From Actinomycetes bacterium (GTDB lineage: Bacteria > Actinomycetota > Acidimicrobiia > Acidimicrobiales > Acidimicrobilacustridaceae), in assembly GCA_029782025.1 (NCBI GenBank), contig JAKOVR010000209.1, positions 1 through 64,000 on the forward strand: a DNA stretch of 64,000 nt. Reading direction: 5' to 3'. Numbering within the stretch: the first letter of the stretch is position 1; every line of letters begins with the position of its first letter. Below the pieces are notes generated by a model. It saw nothing but the letters and a program-made list of their open reading frames with translations, did no database searches and was not told the origin of the DNA. The position numbers and the translations under genes are program-made. Shown one piece after another: positions 53,705 through 64,000 of the stretch.

Positions 53705-54496
53705 ATGCCCAAGTACCGCTGCCCCGTGTGTGGCGCGACCCACCGCGAGATGCCCGACTTCTGCCGGCTCTGCGGCCAACAGATGGGCGAGGAGGTCTCC
53801 GTCGGCGACTTCAAGGGCGCGCGCACGGTGGTGGTGCAGAAGAAGGGCCTGGGCGGCATCATGTTCATGGCCATCGGTCTGGTGGTCCTGATCGCCGTCG
53901 GGCTGGCCGTCCTCGGCATCGGCCCGGGGGGCACCCAGATCGACAAGCTCACCTCCAAGCTCCCGGGGGTCAGCCGGCCGACCGGCTGGACCGAGCTCCG
54001 CGACGAGGACGGCAAGTTCGTCGTCAACTTCCCTTCCAACGGCCGCAAGCAGAACAAGGACGCCACCAACCCGATCACCGGCGAGAAGGGGACGAGCTGG
54101 TCGGTGCTGCTGAGCGAGGAGACGCTCATCACCGTCACCTACGCCAAGACCGCGGGTGCCGGTACCACCACCACGACCGCGGCGCCCGCCGGGTCGGCGG
54201 CGCCTCGCGACCCTGCCCTCGTGCGCATCCGGGGCATCGGCGAGACCTATGCCGAGAAGCTCAAGACCGACAGCGGTCTGGTCTCCAAGCGCGACGATCA
54301 GAACGCCTTCGGCTTCGCCGCCCAGTACATCGAGGCGGCGAACCAGACCGACCCGGCCATCAAGAACCGCGTGAACCTCCGCTCCATGTTCTGGATCCGG
54401 GACGACACGATGTACGTCATCGAGGTGCGGTCGGTCTACTCGATCGACAAGATGACCCAGTTCGACAACGTCCTGCAGAGCTTCCAGCCCCTCTGA
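53705..54496 (+). CDS. Zinc-ribbon membrane protein, 263 aa
   Basis: Not recognised as a family. N-terminal zinc ribbon with two Cys pairs (CPVCGA, CRLCGQ), then a basic segment, one TM helix at about 50-72 (GIMFMAIGLVVLIAVGLAVLGIG) and an extracytoplasmic domain with WTELRDEDGKFVVNFPSNGRKQ and MFWIRDDTMYVIEVRS. The domain pattern (a value kept in a window, then TM, then a beta domain) resembles proteins with a FHA-less DUF-like stalk. It ends 5 nt before the convergent prmC stop. Confidence 0.6.
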   Translation: MPKYRCPVCGATHREMPDFCRLCGQQMGEEVSVGDFKGARTVVVQKKGLGGIMFMAIGLVVLIAVGLAVLGIGPGGTQIDKLTSKLPGVSRPTGWTELRDEDGKFVVNFPSNGRKQNKDATNPITGEKGTSWSVLLSEETLITVTYAKTAGAGTTTTTAAPAGSAAPRDPALVRIRGIGETYAEKLKTDSGLVSKRDDQNAFGFAAQYIEAANQTDPAIKNRVNLRSMFWIRDDTMYVIEVRSVYSIDKMTQFDNVLQSFQPL

Positions 54497-54501
54497 GTCG
54501 G

Positions 54502-55431
54502 TCAGGTCGTCCAGCGGGCCGCCACCCAGCGCGCCCGGCCGGCCAGGTCCTCGCCACCGCCGACCTCGGCGCCGGCCGCCGAGAACAGGTCGGCCACGGC
54601 CTCGACCTGATGGGGGGCGATCTCCACCACGAGCACCCCGGGACGGGCCAGCCACGACGGGGCCTCGGCTGCCAGCTCGGCGTAGCTCTCGAGCCCGCTC
54701 GGCCCGGAGCGCAGCGCCGTCGCCGGCTCCCAGCGGTCGACCACGTCGTCGAGGGTCTCGCCGTCGGCGATGTAGGGCGGGTTGCTCACGGCCACCGCGA
54801 CCCGGCCTCGGAGCGCCTCGGGGAGCGCGGCGAACCACGAGCCGACGGCCAGGCGCACCCGGGTGGCGGCGTAGCCGAGCCCGGCCAGGTTGGCGCCGGC
54901 CACGGCGAGGGCATCGGCGGACCGGTCGGTGCACCAGACCTCGACCCCGGGCACCTCGACCGCGATCGAGAGCCCGATGGCGCCGGAACCGGTACCGAGG
55001 TCCACGGCGACGACCGGTGCCCCCGACGGGGACGACCGGTCGACGGCCGCCCGCACCGCGTCGATGGCGACGCCGGCCACCACCTCGGTCTCGGGTCGGG
55101 GGATGAGCACCCGGGCGTCGACGGCGAGGTCGAGCGACCGGAAGGCCCAGTGGCCGAGCACGTACTGCAGCGGCTCGCCGGCCCGGCGACGGGTGAGCAT
55201 GCGCTGGACGGCGGCCGCGCCGGCGGTGCGGACGGTGTGGTCGAGCACGGCCAGCAGGTCGGCCCCTTCCGCCCCCGACGCCTCCTCCACGATCCAGCGG
55301 GCCTCGGCCCCCGGGCTGGCCACCCCGTAGGCCCGGAGCCGATCCTCGGCGTGGCGGAGCAGCACCCGCCAGGTGAGCCCGCCGGGACCGGGCTCGGGGA
55401 GGTCGACCGGTGCCTCGGGCGATGCCGGCAC
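54502..55431 (-). CDS. prmC: Peptide chain release factor N5-glutamine methyltransferase
   Basis: 309 aa. Methylates the Gln of the GGQ motif in release factors. N-terminal helical domain with GEPLQYVLGHWAFRSLDL, class I methyltransferase domain with AVDLGTGSGAIGLSIA and the substrate motif SNPPYIADGE. GTG55431 lies 3 nt after the prfA stop, the usual operon order. Confidence 0.93.
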   Translation of the reverse strand: MPASPEAPVDLPEPGPGGLTWRVLLRHAEDRLRAYGVASPGAEARWIVEEASGAEGADLLAVLDHTVRTAGAAAVQRMLTRRRAGEPLQYVLGHWAFRSLDLAVDARVLIPRPETEVVAGVAIDAVRAAVDRSSPSGAPVVAVDLGTGSGAIGLSIAVEVPGVEVWCTDRSADALAVAGANLAGLGYAATRVRLAVGSWFAALPEALRGRVAVAVSNPPYIADGETLDDVVDRWEPATALRSGPSGLESYAELAAEAPSWLARPGVLVVEIAPHQVEAVADLFSAAGAEVGGGEDLAGRARWVAARWTT

Positions 55432-55434
55432 GGC

Positions 55435-56523
55435 TCAGCCCAACCCGTCGGCCTCGGCCGCCGCCAGCTGCCGGCTGCGCTCGTCGGCCACGAGGGCGTC
55501 GATCACGTCGTCGAGCTCACCCTGGAGCACCTTGTCGAGCTTGTAGAGGGTGAGGCCGATCCGGTGGTCGGTGACCCGGTTCTCCTTGAAGTTGTAGGTG
55601 CGGATCTTCTCCGACCGGCCGCCGCCGCCGATCTGGCCCAACCGCTCGGCCGAGGCTTCGGCCCGCTGGCGGTCGGATTCGAGCTGGAGGAGGCGGGCCC
55701 GCAGCACCTGCAGCGCCTTGGCCTTGTTCTGGAGCTGGCTCTTCTGGTCCTGCATCGCCACCACCAGCCCGGTGGGGAGGTGGGTGATCCGCACCGCCGA
55801 GTCGGTGGTGTTGACCGACTGGCCCCCCGGTCCCGACGACCGGTACACGTCGACCTTCAGGTCCTTCTCGTCGATGTCGACCTCGATGTCGTCGGCTTCG
55901 GGCAGCACGGTGACCGTGGCCGACGACGTGTGGATCCGGCCCTGCGACTCGGTGACCGGCACCCGCTGCACCCGGTGCGGCCCGCCCTCGTGCTTCATCT
56001 TGGTCCACACGTTGTCGCCCCGCAGCAGGAAGGTGACCTCGCTGTAGCCGCCGAGGTCCGAGGGGTTGGCGCCCAGCACCTCGAACTTCCAGTGCTGGCG
56101 GTCGGCGTAGCCCCGGTACATCTCGTAGAGGTCGCGGGCGAAGAGGTTGGCCTCCTCGCCGCCCTCGGCGCCGCGGATCTCGACGATGACGTTGCGGCCG
56201 GCGTTGGGGTCGGCCGGGAGCAGCAGGACCTTCAGCTCCTCCTCCAGCGCCACGATGGAGGCCTCGGCCTGCTCGACCTCGTCCCGGAGCAGCTCGCGCT
56301 CGTCGGCGGCGGCGTCGGCCACCATCTCCCGGGCCGCGGCCAGGTCGTCGTGGGCCGACCGCCAGGCCCGGTAGGCGACGACGATGGGTTCGAGCTCGCG
56401 GTAACGGCGGGCGACGGTCGTGTAGGTGGCCTGGTCGCCCGTGACCTTCGGGTCGGCCATGCGGGCCTCGGTGTCGAGGTACTCCCGCTCGAGGCCGGCC
56501 AGCCGGTCGAACATCGTGCTCAC
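55435..56523 (-). CDS. prfA: Peptide chain release factor 1
   Basis: 362 aa from GTG56523, supported by GGGAG upstream and a GTGA overlap with the previous gene; this start puts GGQ at residues 233-235, as in E. coli RF1. The stop-codon reading tripeptide is PVT in RVPVTESQGRIHTSS, so it should read UAA and UAG. GPGGQSVNTTDSAVRITHLPTG is the peptidyl-hydrolysis loop. Part of rho - unknown - prfA - prmC. ATG56514 is a less likely start. Confidence 0.95.
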   Translation of the reverse strand: MSTMFDRLAGLEREYLDTEARMADPKVTGDQATYTTVARRYRELEPIVVAYRAWRSAHDDLAAAREMVADAAADERELLRDEVEQAEASIVALEEELKVLLLPADPNAGRNVIVEIRGAEGGEEANLFARDLYEMYRGYADRQHWKFEVLGANPSDLGGYSEVTFLLRGDNVWTKMKHEGGPHRVQRVPVTESQGRIHTSSATVTVLPEADDIEVDIDEKDLKVDVYRSSGPGGQSVNTTDSAVRITHLPTGLVVAMQDQKSQLQNKAKALQVLRARLLQLESDRQRAEASAERLGQIGGGGRSEKIRTYNFKENRVTDHRIGLTLYKLDKVLQGELDDVIDALVADERSRQLAAAEADGLG

Positions 56524-57551
56524 GTCTGCTCCCACGGCACCGGCACGGCCCGCACCTCGGCCGGGTCGCGCAGCGCCGCCGCCAGCTCGTCGACGGCCGG
56601 GTGGCGGTCGCGGGCGGGCACCGCGACGACCAGCTCGGCGTCGGGGGCGTAGGCCAGGCGGGCGTCGGCCCCGGCCGGGACGGCGCCCGGGTCGATGCCC
56701 ACCGCCGCGGTCACCACGATGGGGCGGCCGTCGGCGTCCTCACCGACGGCGCTGACGGCGAGGGAGTCCTTCACCCCGGCCGGCGTCACGGTGGGCTCGA
56801 CGGGTACCAGCCGGGCCGCGCCCACGAGCTCGGGCCGGTCGACGAGATGGGTCCGGAGCCAGCGGGCCCGGGCCAACCGCCCGAACGGCGAGTCCGGCCG
56901 GGTCGGCGAGCGTTGCTCCCGCACGGCGTCGATCACCTTGGCGAGCGCCTCCGGCGCCGGGAGCTGTCCGTGCACGAGGGCGAAGGCCTCACGGTCGTGC
57001 GGACCGACACCGACCTCGAGCCGGGCGTCGTCGCCCACCACGACGCGGGCGATCTCCAGCCCCCGCCAGGCGCCGACGATCGAGCCGTGCTCGAGCAGGA
57101 CCTCGACCCCGTTGGCCTCGAGCAGGGCGATCAGCGAGTCGACCCCGGCGGGCCCCGGGGCCGGGACGTGGGGCGGCGCCGGGACGGCCGGATGCAGCGT
57201 CGCGCCATCGACGGCCCACACCGACGGTGGCCGATGGAACAGCGCCGCCTGCCGGGCCACGACGGCGGCGGCGTCGACGTCGGCGAGGATCACGTGGACC
57301 TCGGCCGCGGCGGCACCGGGCAGGGCGCGGGCCGACCACAGGAGCGCGCCACCGAGCGCCCGGTCGCCGTGCTCCTCGGCCAGGACCCAAACCCGTTCAC
57401 TGGCGGCCTCCACCAGGGCTGCGCCGCCGGGGAAGCGGCCCGCGGTCCGATCGGCCTCGCCCCACCGACCGGCGACCAGCCCGCGCAGGCGGGCGCCGAG
57501 CAGGGTGGCGCGACGCTCGGGGTCGACGGCAGCCGCGACGGGGCCGGGCAC
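56520..57551 (-). CDS. Conserved-looking unknown protein between rho and prfA, 343 aa
   Basis: Not recognised. GTG57551 is preceded by GGAG. No signal peptide or TM. The N-terminal half has RALGGALLWSARALPGAAAAEVHVILADVDAAAVVARQAALF, then LHPAVPAPP and GVEVLLEHGSIVGAWRGLEIARVVV. The C-terminal half has GPHDREAFALVHGQLPAPEALAKVIDAVREQR and a beta-rich end. It sits 17 nt after rho and overlaps prfA by 4 nt (GTGA), so it is co-translated with release-factor genes and may act in translation or termination. Written here only in short stretches. Confidence 0.55.
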   Translation of the reverse strand: MPGPVAAAVDPERRATLLGARLRGLVAGRWGEADRTAGRFPGGAALVEAASERVWVLAEEHGDRALGGALLWSARALPGAAAAEVHVILADVDAAAVVARQAALFHRPPSVWAVDGATLHPAVPAPPHVPAPGPAGVDSLIALLEANGVEVLLEHGSIVGAWRGLEIARVVVGDDARLEVGVGPHDREAFALVHGQLPAPEALAKVIDAVREQRSPTRPDSPFGRLARARWLRTHLVDRPELVGAARLVPVEPTVTPAGVKDSLAVSAVGEDADGRPIVVTAAVGIDPGAVPAGADARLAYAPDAELVVAVPARDRHPAVDELAAALRDPAEVRAVPVPWEQT

Positions 57552-57568
57552 GACGGGCTCCGGGCCCT

Positions 57569-59308
<1,740 letters not shown>

Positions 59309-59619
59309 GGTTTCCTCGGTTCTCGGGACGCCATGGTCCGTTGACGGTGGGACGGGGCGTCGGAGGGGATTCGGGTCACCCAGGGGACCCGGGGGGCGAA
59401 CGTCGCCGTGACAGCGGGGATCGGGACGGTTGGCGATTCCAGCGGAGGGGAAGCACCGGCTGGGCCTGGTGCATCGGGCCGTGGGATCGGGGCCGGGTCG
59501 ATACCAGCAGCCCCCGTTCGACGACGGCGGCATGCTAACGGGTGCCACCCCCGAGGGCAACCTGCACCGCGACCCCGGTGTTGCGCGCGCCGCCACCGGC
59601 TGGCCTACGGTGAGGCGCA
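59309..59619. promoter_or_regulatory. Divergent regulatory region rho / flavodoxin-like gene (311 bp)
   Basis: No gene is supported here. On the minus strand a TAGCAT box at 59532-59537 would start rho about 220 nt before its ATG, a long leader as expected for an autoregulated rho mRNA. On the plus strand TACGGT serves the gene at 59620. Confidence 0.5.
59606..59611 (+). promoter_or_regulatory. -10 box TACGGT for the flavodoxin-like gene
   Basis: Ends 8 nt before ATG59620. Confidence 0.5.
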
Positions 59620-60057
59620 ATGGACGTCGCCATCATCTTCGAGAGCATGACCGGCACCACCGAGCGGGCGGCTTTCCTCATCGCCGACGAGCTCTTCCGC
59701 CGTGGCATCGCCAGCCGGGTGTTCCCCACCAACGCGGTCGACGCGGACTACGTCGCCGGGGCCGATCTCGTCATCATCGGCACCTGGGTCGACGGGCTCA
59801 TCGCCCTCGGCCAGCGCCCGGGCCGGAAGGGGAAGCTCGTGGCCCTGCCCCGGCTCGACGGCAAGCCCACCGCGGTGTTCTGCACCTACGCCGTCAACCC
59901 GGGCAAGGTCCTCCAGAAGATGGAACGCCTGGTGGGCGAGCTCGGGGGCACGTCGCTCGGCGGCATGGCCTTCCACCGCAAGCGCCTCGATCCGGCGGTG
60001 CGTGACTTCACCGGCCGCGTGATCGCCGCCCGGGCCGAGGCCACCGCCAGCGCCTGA
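59620..60057 (+). CDS. Flavodoxin-like protein
   Basis: 145 aa, flavodoxin size. The FMN phosphate loop is FESMTGTTERAAF; GADLVIIGTWVDGL and TAVFCTYAVNPGKVLQKME follow the flavodoxin strand order. Cytosolic one- or two-electron carrier, or a flavin-binding protein of unknown partner. Could donate electrons to the P450 or the radical SAM enzyme in the window, which is only a suggestion. Confidence 0.8.
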   Translation: MDVAIIFESMTGTTERAAFLIADELFRRGIASRVFPTNAVDADYVAGADLVIIGTWVDGLIALGQRPGRKGKLVALPRLDGKPTAVFCTYAVNPGKVLQKMERLVGELGGTSLGGMAFHRKRLDPAVRDFTGRVIAARAEATASA

Positions 60058-60107
60058 CCGCCCCGGGCCGCGTGCAACCTCACGAAGCCCGTCGGGCATC
60101 CCATCCG

Positions 60108-60737
60108 ATGCGGTGGCCTCGTGCCCGCATCGGCCTCGCCGCCCTCACCATCGCGGCCGCGACCGCGTGCGCGAAGGACGTGAACGGCATCACCGCCGGC
60201 GCACCGGGGACGCCAGCGGGGCCAGTGGCGACGAGCCAGATCTCGTGCGAGCGACCGCGCGTCACGGGCACCGCCGATGCCGTGCGGTACGCCTCCACCC
60301 TCGAGGAGATGGTCACGAGCGCCGACGTCGTCGCCGAAGCCCGCATCGTGGGTGACGCCGGCGCCGCAACCGAAGCCAGCCAACCGATGGAGGTCGAGGT
60401 GGTGACGCGCTACCGGGGCACCATCGGTGCCCGCCTGACGGTCCAGCGGTACCAGACCCACTACTCCGTGACCGGGACACCCGGCACCTTCATCGGTTCG
60501 TGGAACGGCGAGCCCTGGTACTGCCCCGGCCAGATCTACATGCTGTTCCTCCAGCGGGATGCGGACGGCGGCTACCACGCCCTGCCCCGCGTCGGTGCCA
60601 TCCCGATCGAGCCCCACCTCGACGCCGCCACGGCCGGCACGGCGCAGGCTCCGCAACCCTTCGCGTCGCTTGCCACCCTCGACGCCGACACCCTGCGGGC
60701 GAGCGTCCGAGCGGCGGCGGACCGGGCCGGCGGCTGA
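60108..60737 (+). CDS. Secreted or lipoprotein of unknown function, 209 aa
   Basis: ATG60108 is chosen because the signal-like segment MRWPRARIGLAALTIAAATAC starts there; an in-frame GTG at 60072 adds 12 residues. The possible lipobox Cys is at residue 21. The body (about 45-180) has TLEEMVTSADVVAEARIVGD and VEVVTRYRGTIGARLTV, then YCPGQIYMLFLQRD, a pattern seen in small secreted proteins with a bound-calcium or OB-like strand set. No family assigned. Confidence 0.6.
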   Translation: MRWPRARIGLAALTIAAATACAKDVNGITAGAPGTPAGPVATSQISCERPRVTGTADAVRYASTLEEMVTSADVVAEARIVGDAGAATEASQPMEVEVVTRYRGTIGARLTVQRYQTHYSVTGTPGTFIGSWNGEPWYCPGQIYMLFLQRDADGGYHALPRVGAIPIEPHLDAATAGTAQAPQPFASLATLDADTLRASVRAAADRAGG

Positions 60738-60761
60738 ACCGCCAGGGGCGGCCGAACCGCG

Positions 60762-61913
60762 TCAGGCGGTGAGGCGGGCCATCAGCTCGTGGCCCGGCAC
60801 GGCGGGGAGCCCGGCCACGCCCGGCTCGGTATAGGGGCGGGGATCGGGATCGATCCCGTCGCCCACCAGGAGGTAGGGCACGGGGTCGGGGGTGTGGGTC
60901 TTCAGCCGCAACGGGGTGGCATGGTCCGGGAGGAGCAGGAGCCGCCACGGGCCCATGGCATCGAGGCCCGCCACGAGGTCGGCGAGGATCAGCGAGTCCC
61001 ACCGTTCGAGCGACCGCACCTTCTCCTCGGCGTTGCCGGCGTGCCCGGCCTCGTCGGTGGCCTCGACGTGGATGATGAACAGGTCGGACCCGTCGGCCAG
61101 GGCGGCCAGGGCGGCGTCGCGCTGGGCGGCGTAGTCGGTGTCGAACCCGGCGCTCATGCCCGCCACGTCGACCCGGTCGATGTCGGTCAGGACGCCGAGG
61201 CCCCGCACCAGGTCGACGGCGGAGCACAGGGCGGCGTCGAGGCCGTAGGTGGACCGGAAGCTCGGCATCTGGGGCTGGAACCCCTGGCCCCACAGCCAGA
61301 TCTGGTTGGCGTCGAGATCGAACCGTGACAGCACCGCCCGCGACGCATCCATGAGGGCCTGGACCTTCGGCGCCGCCGACCCGGCCGGCCACACCGCCGG
61401 CTTGTCGGTCAGGTCGTGGGGCGGGGTGCAGTCGGCGTCGGCCCAGTCGGCCGGGGCCACCACGATGTGGCGGTACTCCACGCCGGGATGGAACGACACC
61501 TCGCCGCCGAGCTCGGCCTGGAGCGCCTCGAGGACGGGGACGGCGGCCTCGGTGGTGGGGTGCCCGCCGGCGAAGTCGACCATCGTGCCGTCGTCGCCGA
61601 CGGTGACGAGGTTGCACCGGTAGGCCAGCTCGTCGGGCCCGAGCTTGAGGCCGAGGGCGGCGGCTTCGATCGGCGCCCGGCCGGTGTGGTAGCGGGCGGG
61701 GTCGTACCCGAAGATCGACATGTTGCCCACGTCGCTTCCCGGCGGGAGCCCCTCGGGGATGACGGCGGCCCGGCCCACCTGGCCCCGAGCGGCGAGACCG
61801 GCCAACACCGGCATGGCCGCCACCTCGAGCGGTGTGCGGCCGCCGAGGGCCTCGACCGGCTCGTCGGCGCACCCGTCGGGGACGCAGACCACGTACTTCA
61901 TCCCGCTGCTCAT
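60762..61913 (-). CDS. Cofactor-independent PGM-like protein, candidate homoserine kinase
   Basis: 383 aa, alkaline-phosphatase superfamily. Metal and nucleophile motifs: VVCVPDGCADEP, the Ser loop PPGSDVGNMSIFGYDPARYH, HVEATDEAGHAGN and LLPDHATP. The family is archaeal-type phosphoglycerate mutase (ApgM). A bacterial branch located beside threonine genes is annotated as proposed homoserine kinase, and this gene follows hom and thrC with no thrB visible. So a role in homoserine phosphorylation is plausible; glycolytic mutase activity is the alternative. Confidence 0.78.
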   Translation of the reverse strand: MSSGMKYVVCVPDGCADEPVEALGGRTPLEVAAMPVLAGLAARGQVGRAAVIPEGLPPGSDVGNMSIFGYDPARYHTGRAPIEAAALGLKLGPDELAYRCNLVTVGDDGTMVDFAGGHPTTEAAVPVLEALQAELGGEVSFHPGVEYRHIVVAPADWADADCTPPHDLTDKPAVWPAGSAAPKVQALMDASRAVLSRFDLDANQIWLWGQGFQPQMPSFRSTYGLDAALCSAVDLVRGLGVLTDIDRVDVAGMSAGFDTDYAAQRDAALAALADGSDLFIIHVEATDEAGHAGNAEEKVRSLERWDSLILADLVAGLDAMGPWRLLLLPDHATPLRLKTHTPDPVPYLLVGDGIDPDPRPYTEPGVAGLPAVPGHELMARLTA

Positions 61914-61961
61914 CGGGCCATCATGCCAGCCGGCGGCGCCGGTCCCACAGGCCGGCCGCCG

Positions 61962-63365
61962 TCACGGGCGCAGGAGACCGTCGATGTGGTTGCGCACGGC
62001 GTCGAGCGAGTTGGGCAGCACGTCGTAGCGCTCCTCCCGCTCGAGCAGGTCGGCGAGCCGGGCCGGGAGCGGCGGGCGGATGCCGGTGGCGGCCTCCACC
62101 GCGTCGGGGAACTTGGCCGGATGGGCCGTGGCCAGGCTCACCATCGGCACCGACGGATCCCGCCGGCATCGCTCGGCTGCACCGACGCCCACGGCCGAGT
62201 GGGGATCGAGCAGGACGCCGGCCCGCCGGTGGAACGCCTTGATGATGGCGACGGTCTCCTCGTCGTCGACCCGGGCGCCGGCCCACTGCTCGTGGAGCAC
62301 GGCGAGGTGCTCCGGGTCGACGCTCATCACGCCGTCGGAGCGGAAGGCGAGCATCAGCTCGCTGACGCGGTCGGCGTCCCGCCCGTAGAGCTCGAACAGC
62401 AGGCGCTCGAAGTTGCTCGACACCTGGATGTCCATGCTCGGGCTGAGGGTGGGCTCGACGCCCTCCTGGACCATCGTGCCGCTCTCGAGGAACCGGGTGA
62501 GGATGTCGTTGCGGTTCGATCCGATCACGAACTGGCTGATCGGGACCCCCATCCGCTGCGCCCCGTAGCCGGCGAACACGTTGCCGAAGTTGCCGGTGGG
62601 CACGCTGAACGCCACCGGGGTACCGGCCCCGGCGCCGAGGCGGGCGGCCGCCACCGCGTAGTAGACGATCTGGGCCATCACCCGGGCCCAGTTGATGGAG
62701 TTCACGGCCGAGAGCCGGACCCGGTCGCGGAAGGGCTCGTCGGCGAAGAGGGCCTTCACCAGGTCCTGGCAGTCGTCGAAGGTGCCCTCGACGGCGAGGT
62801 TGTGCACGTTGCCCGACAGGACCGTGGTCATCTGGCGCCGCTGCACCTCGCTCACCCGCCCGTGGGGGTGGAGGATGAAGATCTCGATGGCGGCGCGGTC
62901 GCGACAGGCCTCGATGGCGGCCGAGCCCGTGTCGCCGGAGGTGGCGCCGACGATGGTCACCTTCTCCCCCCGGCGGCTGAGCTCGTGGTCGAAGAGCCGG
63001 CCCACGAGCTGGAGGGCGACGTCCTTGAAGGCGAGGGTGGGCCCGTGGAACAGCTCGAGCAGCGACAGCCCGCCGCCGAGGTCGCGCAGCGGCGTGACGT
63101 CGGGGTGGTCGAAGGTGGCGTAGGCATCGGCCACCATCGCCGCGAAGTCGGCCTCGTCGATGCTCCCGGCGACGAACGGCCACATCACCTCGGTGGCGAT
63201 CTCGGCGTAGGGCATCGTGGCGTAGCGGGCCAGCGCCCCCGGCGCCAGGGTGGGCCAGGCGTCGGGCACGTACAGCCCGCCGTCGCGGGCCAGCCCGGCG
63301 AGGAGCACGTCGGCGAAGTCGAGCACGGGGGCCGCCCCGCGGGTGCTGACGTAGTGGACGGCCAT
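61962..63365 (-). CDS. thrC: Threonine synthase
   Basis: 467 aa, the long bacterial/yeast type. PLP Lys in PTLAFKDVALQLVGRLFDHEL, glycine-rich phosphate loop GATSGDTGSAAIEA, and NSINWARVMAQIVYY. Converts O-phosphohomoserine to threonine. Starts 20 nt after hom, and a GGGAGACCTCC ribosome site precedes ATG63365. Needs phosphohomoserine, whose maker may be the neighbouring PGM-like protein. Confidence 0.95.
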   Translation of the reverse strand: MAVHYVSTRGAAPVLDFADVLLAGLARDGGLYVPDAWPTLAPGALARYATMPYAEIATEVMWPFVAGSIDEADFAAMVADAYATFDHPDVTPLRDLGGGLSLLELFHGPTLAFKDVALQLVGRLFDHELSRRGEKVTIVGATSGDTGSAAIEACRDRAAIEIFILHPHGRVSEVQRRQMTTVLSGNVHNLAVEGTFDDCQDLVKALFADEPFRDRVRLSAVNSINWARVMAQIVYYAVAAARLGAGAGTPVAFSVPTGNFGNVFAGYGAQRMGVPISQFVIGSNRNDILTRFLESGTMVQEGVEPTLSPSMDIQVSSNFERLLFELYGRDADRVSELMLAFRSDGVMSVDPEHLAVLHEQWAGARVDDEETVAIIKAFHRRAGVLLDPHSAVGVGAAERCRRDPSVPMVSLATAHPAKFPDAVEAATGIRPPLPARLADLLEREERYDVLPNSLDAVRNHIDGLLRP

Positions 63366-63385
63366 GGGGAGGTCTCCCGGGTGGA

Positions 63386-64000
63386 TCAGAGGTCGTCGAG
63401 GACGCGCAGCACGCTGCCGATGTCGCGCACGACGTCGAGGTCGCCGAGCTCGGCCAGCGTGGCGCGCACGTTGGCTTCGACGGCGCTGTGGGTGATGAAC
63501 ACGAGGTCGGCCCGCTCCGCCCGGCCCGTCTGCTCGACCGAGCTGATCGACACGCCGTGGCGCCCGAACACGCCGGCCACCGCGGCGAGCACGCCGGGCC
63601 GGTCGGCCACCTCGAGGCAGATGTAGAAGGGCGAGGAGAGCTGGTCGAGCGGCCGCAACCGGGCCGGCCGCAGCTCGCCGATCGACCCGTGGGTGTGGTG
63701 CTGGCGGTTGACGGCGGCGTCGATCAGGTCGCCGAGGACGGCGCTGGCCGTGGGCCCGCCGCCGGCGCCCCGGCCGTAGAACATGAGGTCACCGACGGCC
63801 TCGCCCTCCACGAAGACGGCGTTGAAGCTCTCGCGCACGGCGGCGAGGGGGTGGGTGGCGGGCACGAAGGCGGGGTGGACCCGGGCCGAGATGTCGTGCC
63901 CGCCGTCGGCCGCGGGGAGGAGCTCGGCCACGGCCAGCAGCTTCACCACGTAGCCCTTGCGCGCCGCGTAGGCGATGTCGGCGGCGGTGATGCGGGAGAT
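63386..64000 (-). CDS. hom: Homoserine dehydrogenase, C-terminal part (5' end outside window)
   Basis: 204 residues visible, open to the window edge. The segment begins ISRITAADIAYAARKGYVVKLLA, a hallmark of homoserine dehydrogenase, then continues through NAVFVEGEAVGDLMFYGRGAGGGPTASAV and ends with an ACT domain (FYICLEVADRPGVLAAVAGVF) that allows threonine feedback. The NAD(P)-binding N terminus lies beyond 64000. First visible gene of hom - thrC - PGM-like. Confidence 0.93.
   Translation of the reverse strand: MSRITAADIAYAARKGYVVKLLAVAELLPAADGGHDISARVHPAFVPATHPLAAVRESFNAVFVEGEAVGDLMFYGRGAGGGPTASAVLGDLIDAAVNRQHHTHGSIGELRPARLRPLDQLSSPFYICLEVADRPGVLAAVAGVFGRHGVSISSVEQTGRAERADLVFITHSAVEANVRATLAELGDLDVVRDIGSVLRVLDDL

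Overview
High-GC DNA (roughly 70% or more by eye), densely packed with genes on both strands and with frequent GTG starts. The window reads as an actinobacterial chromosome. A mycothiol S-conjugate amidase (Mca), F420-type flavin enzymes (an LLM-class oxidoreductase and a Ddn-like protein), MurT/GatD and an OmpR-type two-component pair all point to Actinomycetota. The overall gene set resembles environmental Acidimicrobiia, but that placement is inference. About 60 protein genes are supported. No rRNA, tRNA or CRISPR array was recognised.

Layout. 1-183 is the 3' end of an IS110-type transposase whose terminus abuts an M20 peptidase. 198-13,560 holds mixed metabolic and surface genes: thioesterase, SPFH protein, amidase, a propeller/coiled-coil membrane protein with an in-frame TAG, thiolase, secreted nuclease, YdjC deacetylase and a GxGYxYP protein. 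13,613-23,314 holds mca, a PhoU/TrkA-C protein, a large LuxR-type ATPase regulator, a PEBP lipoprotein, an ion-channel-like protein, a DUF480 protein and DoxX. 23,482-25,547 is murT-gatD. 25,585-38,416 carries crotonases, an LLM oxidoreductase, a fructosamine-kinase-like protein, a protein tyrosine phosphatase, a complete IS481-family element, a degenerate AarF/UbiB-like protein, a P450 and a hydrolase. 38,435-45,886 holds an RCK-channel-like protein, an operon of Lgt-like, MJ0619/Tes-like radical SAM and two small membrane proteins, and a histidine kinase/response regulator pair. 46,005-54,496 holds a GH2 beta-galactosidase divergent from a Gfo/Idh oxidoreductase, a YncE-like propeller, a cNMP-binding protein and a zinc dehydrogenase. 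54,502-59,308 is rho - unknown - prfA - prmC. 60,762-64,000 is hom - thrC - iPGM-like (candidate homoserine kinase).

Main points. (1) The four-gene operon at 40,542-43,865 pairs a diverged Lgt, lacking the canonical His and Asn, with a radical SAM enzyme resembling archaeal tetraether-lipid synthase. It is the best candidate here for an undescribed membrane-lipid modification system. (2) A 47-bp palindrome occurs three times at gene ends. One copy is split by the IS481-type element with an exact 16-bp target duplication, and another supplies the stop codon of a histidine kinase. (3) At least 20 genes have a TANNNT-like -10 box ending 6-8 nt before the start codon, implying pervasive leaderless transcription. 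(4) A UbiB-fold protein has lost its kinase motifs. (5) The threonine operon uses a phosphoglycerate-mutase-like protein where ThrB would be expected.
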